DNA from: Hybos culiciformis
Lineage: Eukaryota > Arthropoda > Insecta > Diptera > Hybotidae
DNA length: 64,000 nt
Direction: 5' to 3'
NCBI GenBank assembly: GCA_964007475.1
Contig: OZ023273.1
Location: 41,293,525-41,357,524 of the forward strand
The translations under genes were made by a program, and so were the position numbers. Shown piece after piece: positions 63,243-64,000 of the stretch (positions are counted from its first letter, which is position 1; each line of letters starts with the position of its first letter). The notes beneath the pieces are model-generated. The model searched no databases, was not told the DNA's origin, and saw only the letters and a program-made list of their open reading frames with translations.

Positions 63243-63485
63243 CTGAAATTGAATTGCAAAGCTAATAAAATAATCTTGTACATTGTGAAGCCGATTTTTA
63301 TATAAGCTCAAGCTTTTTTATGATTATGTTTGGTCTCTTTTTTATTTAAAAACCAAACTAGTATTACACTAGCTACAAACAATTCAAAATAGATTCACTC
63401 TATCGAATTATTACTGGTTGGCATTTTTAAAATGTGCTAAAAAACGCAGTTAACTTTAGATGGGAAGGCGTTAGGTTTTTTATAA

Positions 63486-63650
63486 TTTTTTGTTGTAGGA
63501 ATGATACCATAAGAATTATTGGGTCCTACATCAGCTGAGAAGTTACATGAAAATAAAGTTGTTGGATGCCCACATCCACATATGTCATCAGATCATTTTC
63601 CATTATCGGTTGAACAAAAAATAGTGTACTAATTAACAACAAACGGAAAA
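63486..63650 (+). pseudogene. Decayed duplicate of the last twin exon
   Basis: Sequence starting in the intron tail (ATTTTTTGTTGTAG) and the exon start at 63,499 repeats 62,497-62,660 with scattered substitutions. The frame reads GMIP, then a stop replaces Leu. It resumes as ELLGPTSAEKLHENKVVGCP, HPH, then SSDHFPL, so the catalytic SDH is still legible but the exon is dead. A second stop follows VEQKIVY. The copy keeps the splice acceptor, so it arose by DNA duplication, not retroposition. It sits about 0.8 kb after the true stop codon. Confidence 0.9.
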
Positions 63651-64000
63651 CAGAAAATTACAGTATGGGTGTGTATTTGGGTTCATTCTTAATCGGCCTA
63701 TTAACATTAAAAAGTTGGTTGAATTAATTTTGCAGTTTAGTTTTTACCGAAATAAATGAAAATTATCCACATTTGGGAGGAATCGAACATGAAAATGTTT
63801 CTTTCGTTTTGAACTTTGGCAGTATCTTTTTTAACTTTTTTATTTGTCTCGTATATTTGGTGGGCGTGTGAGGTTGTAATGATATTTGCACATGATAATG
63901 ATCCTAACAGTTTTCGTACTTGGTGAATTCGATCCTCTGTTCAGTGGTATTAAAGTTCTAATTTTTTTTTAATAATAATATGAAGATTTAAAACTATAGT
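63651..64000. other. Right edge, no gene seen
   Basis: Mixed-composition sequence with no exon I can support on either strand. If the minus-strand exon at 63,159 is real, this is its upstream intron. Confidence 0.4.

Overview
This is a very A+T-rich eukaryotic (insect) window. It has spliced genes with GT-AG introns, long non-coding stretches full of A and T runs, and many degraded transposable elements. The insect assignment rests on two genes. One is a CNOT6/twin (CCR4) deadenylase that closely resembles what I recall of the Drosophila protein. The other is a CYP2-clan cytochrome P450 that looks like the insect CYP304 group. The species cannot be named from the sequence, and there is no sign of bacterial or viral origin.

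Layout. Bases 1-22,600 hold no gene I can support. They carry an old repeat relic at the left edge, a retroposed insertion with a 17-bp target duplication (13,125-13,815) and a Helitron-like element (19,498-19,767). A possible small alternative exon sits at 22,629-22,671. A composite fold-back structure with nested inverted repeats spans 23,928-26,159. A broken mariner/Tc1-type element lies at 33,160-34,111. A complete five-exon P450 gene on the minus strand runs from 40,100 down to 37,528. A hAT element with a broken transposase tail (43,532-44,102), a second Helitron-like copy (51,236-51,553), two small hAT elements (52,447-52,842 and 54,733-55,146) and a LINE remnant (about 52,900-53,690) follow.

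The right end (55,716-62,689, plus strand) carries the last five exons of the CCR4/twin deadenylase, covering the whole catalytic domain. One intron holds another small hAT element. The last intron holds a 3.9-kb inverted-repeat element, which itself contains a BED-finger hAT element and a large palindrome of about 1 kb. Downstream is a convergent minus-strand terminal exon of an unrecognised gene (63,159-63,242) and a decayed duplicate of the last twin exon (63,486-63,650).

The genes do not form a functional unit. Twin would shorten mRNA poly(A) tails in the CCR4-NOT complex, and the P450 would be a membrane monooxygenase. If the candidate exon at 22,629 belongs to twin, the P450 is nested antisense inside a 33-kb twin intron. 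The most informative mobile-element signal is that four separate hAT insertions have 8-bp target duplications, all with TA at the centre, which is the preference described for the Buster branch of hAT.
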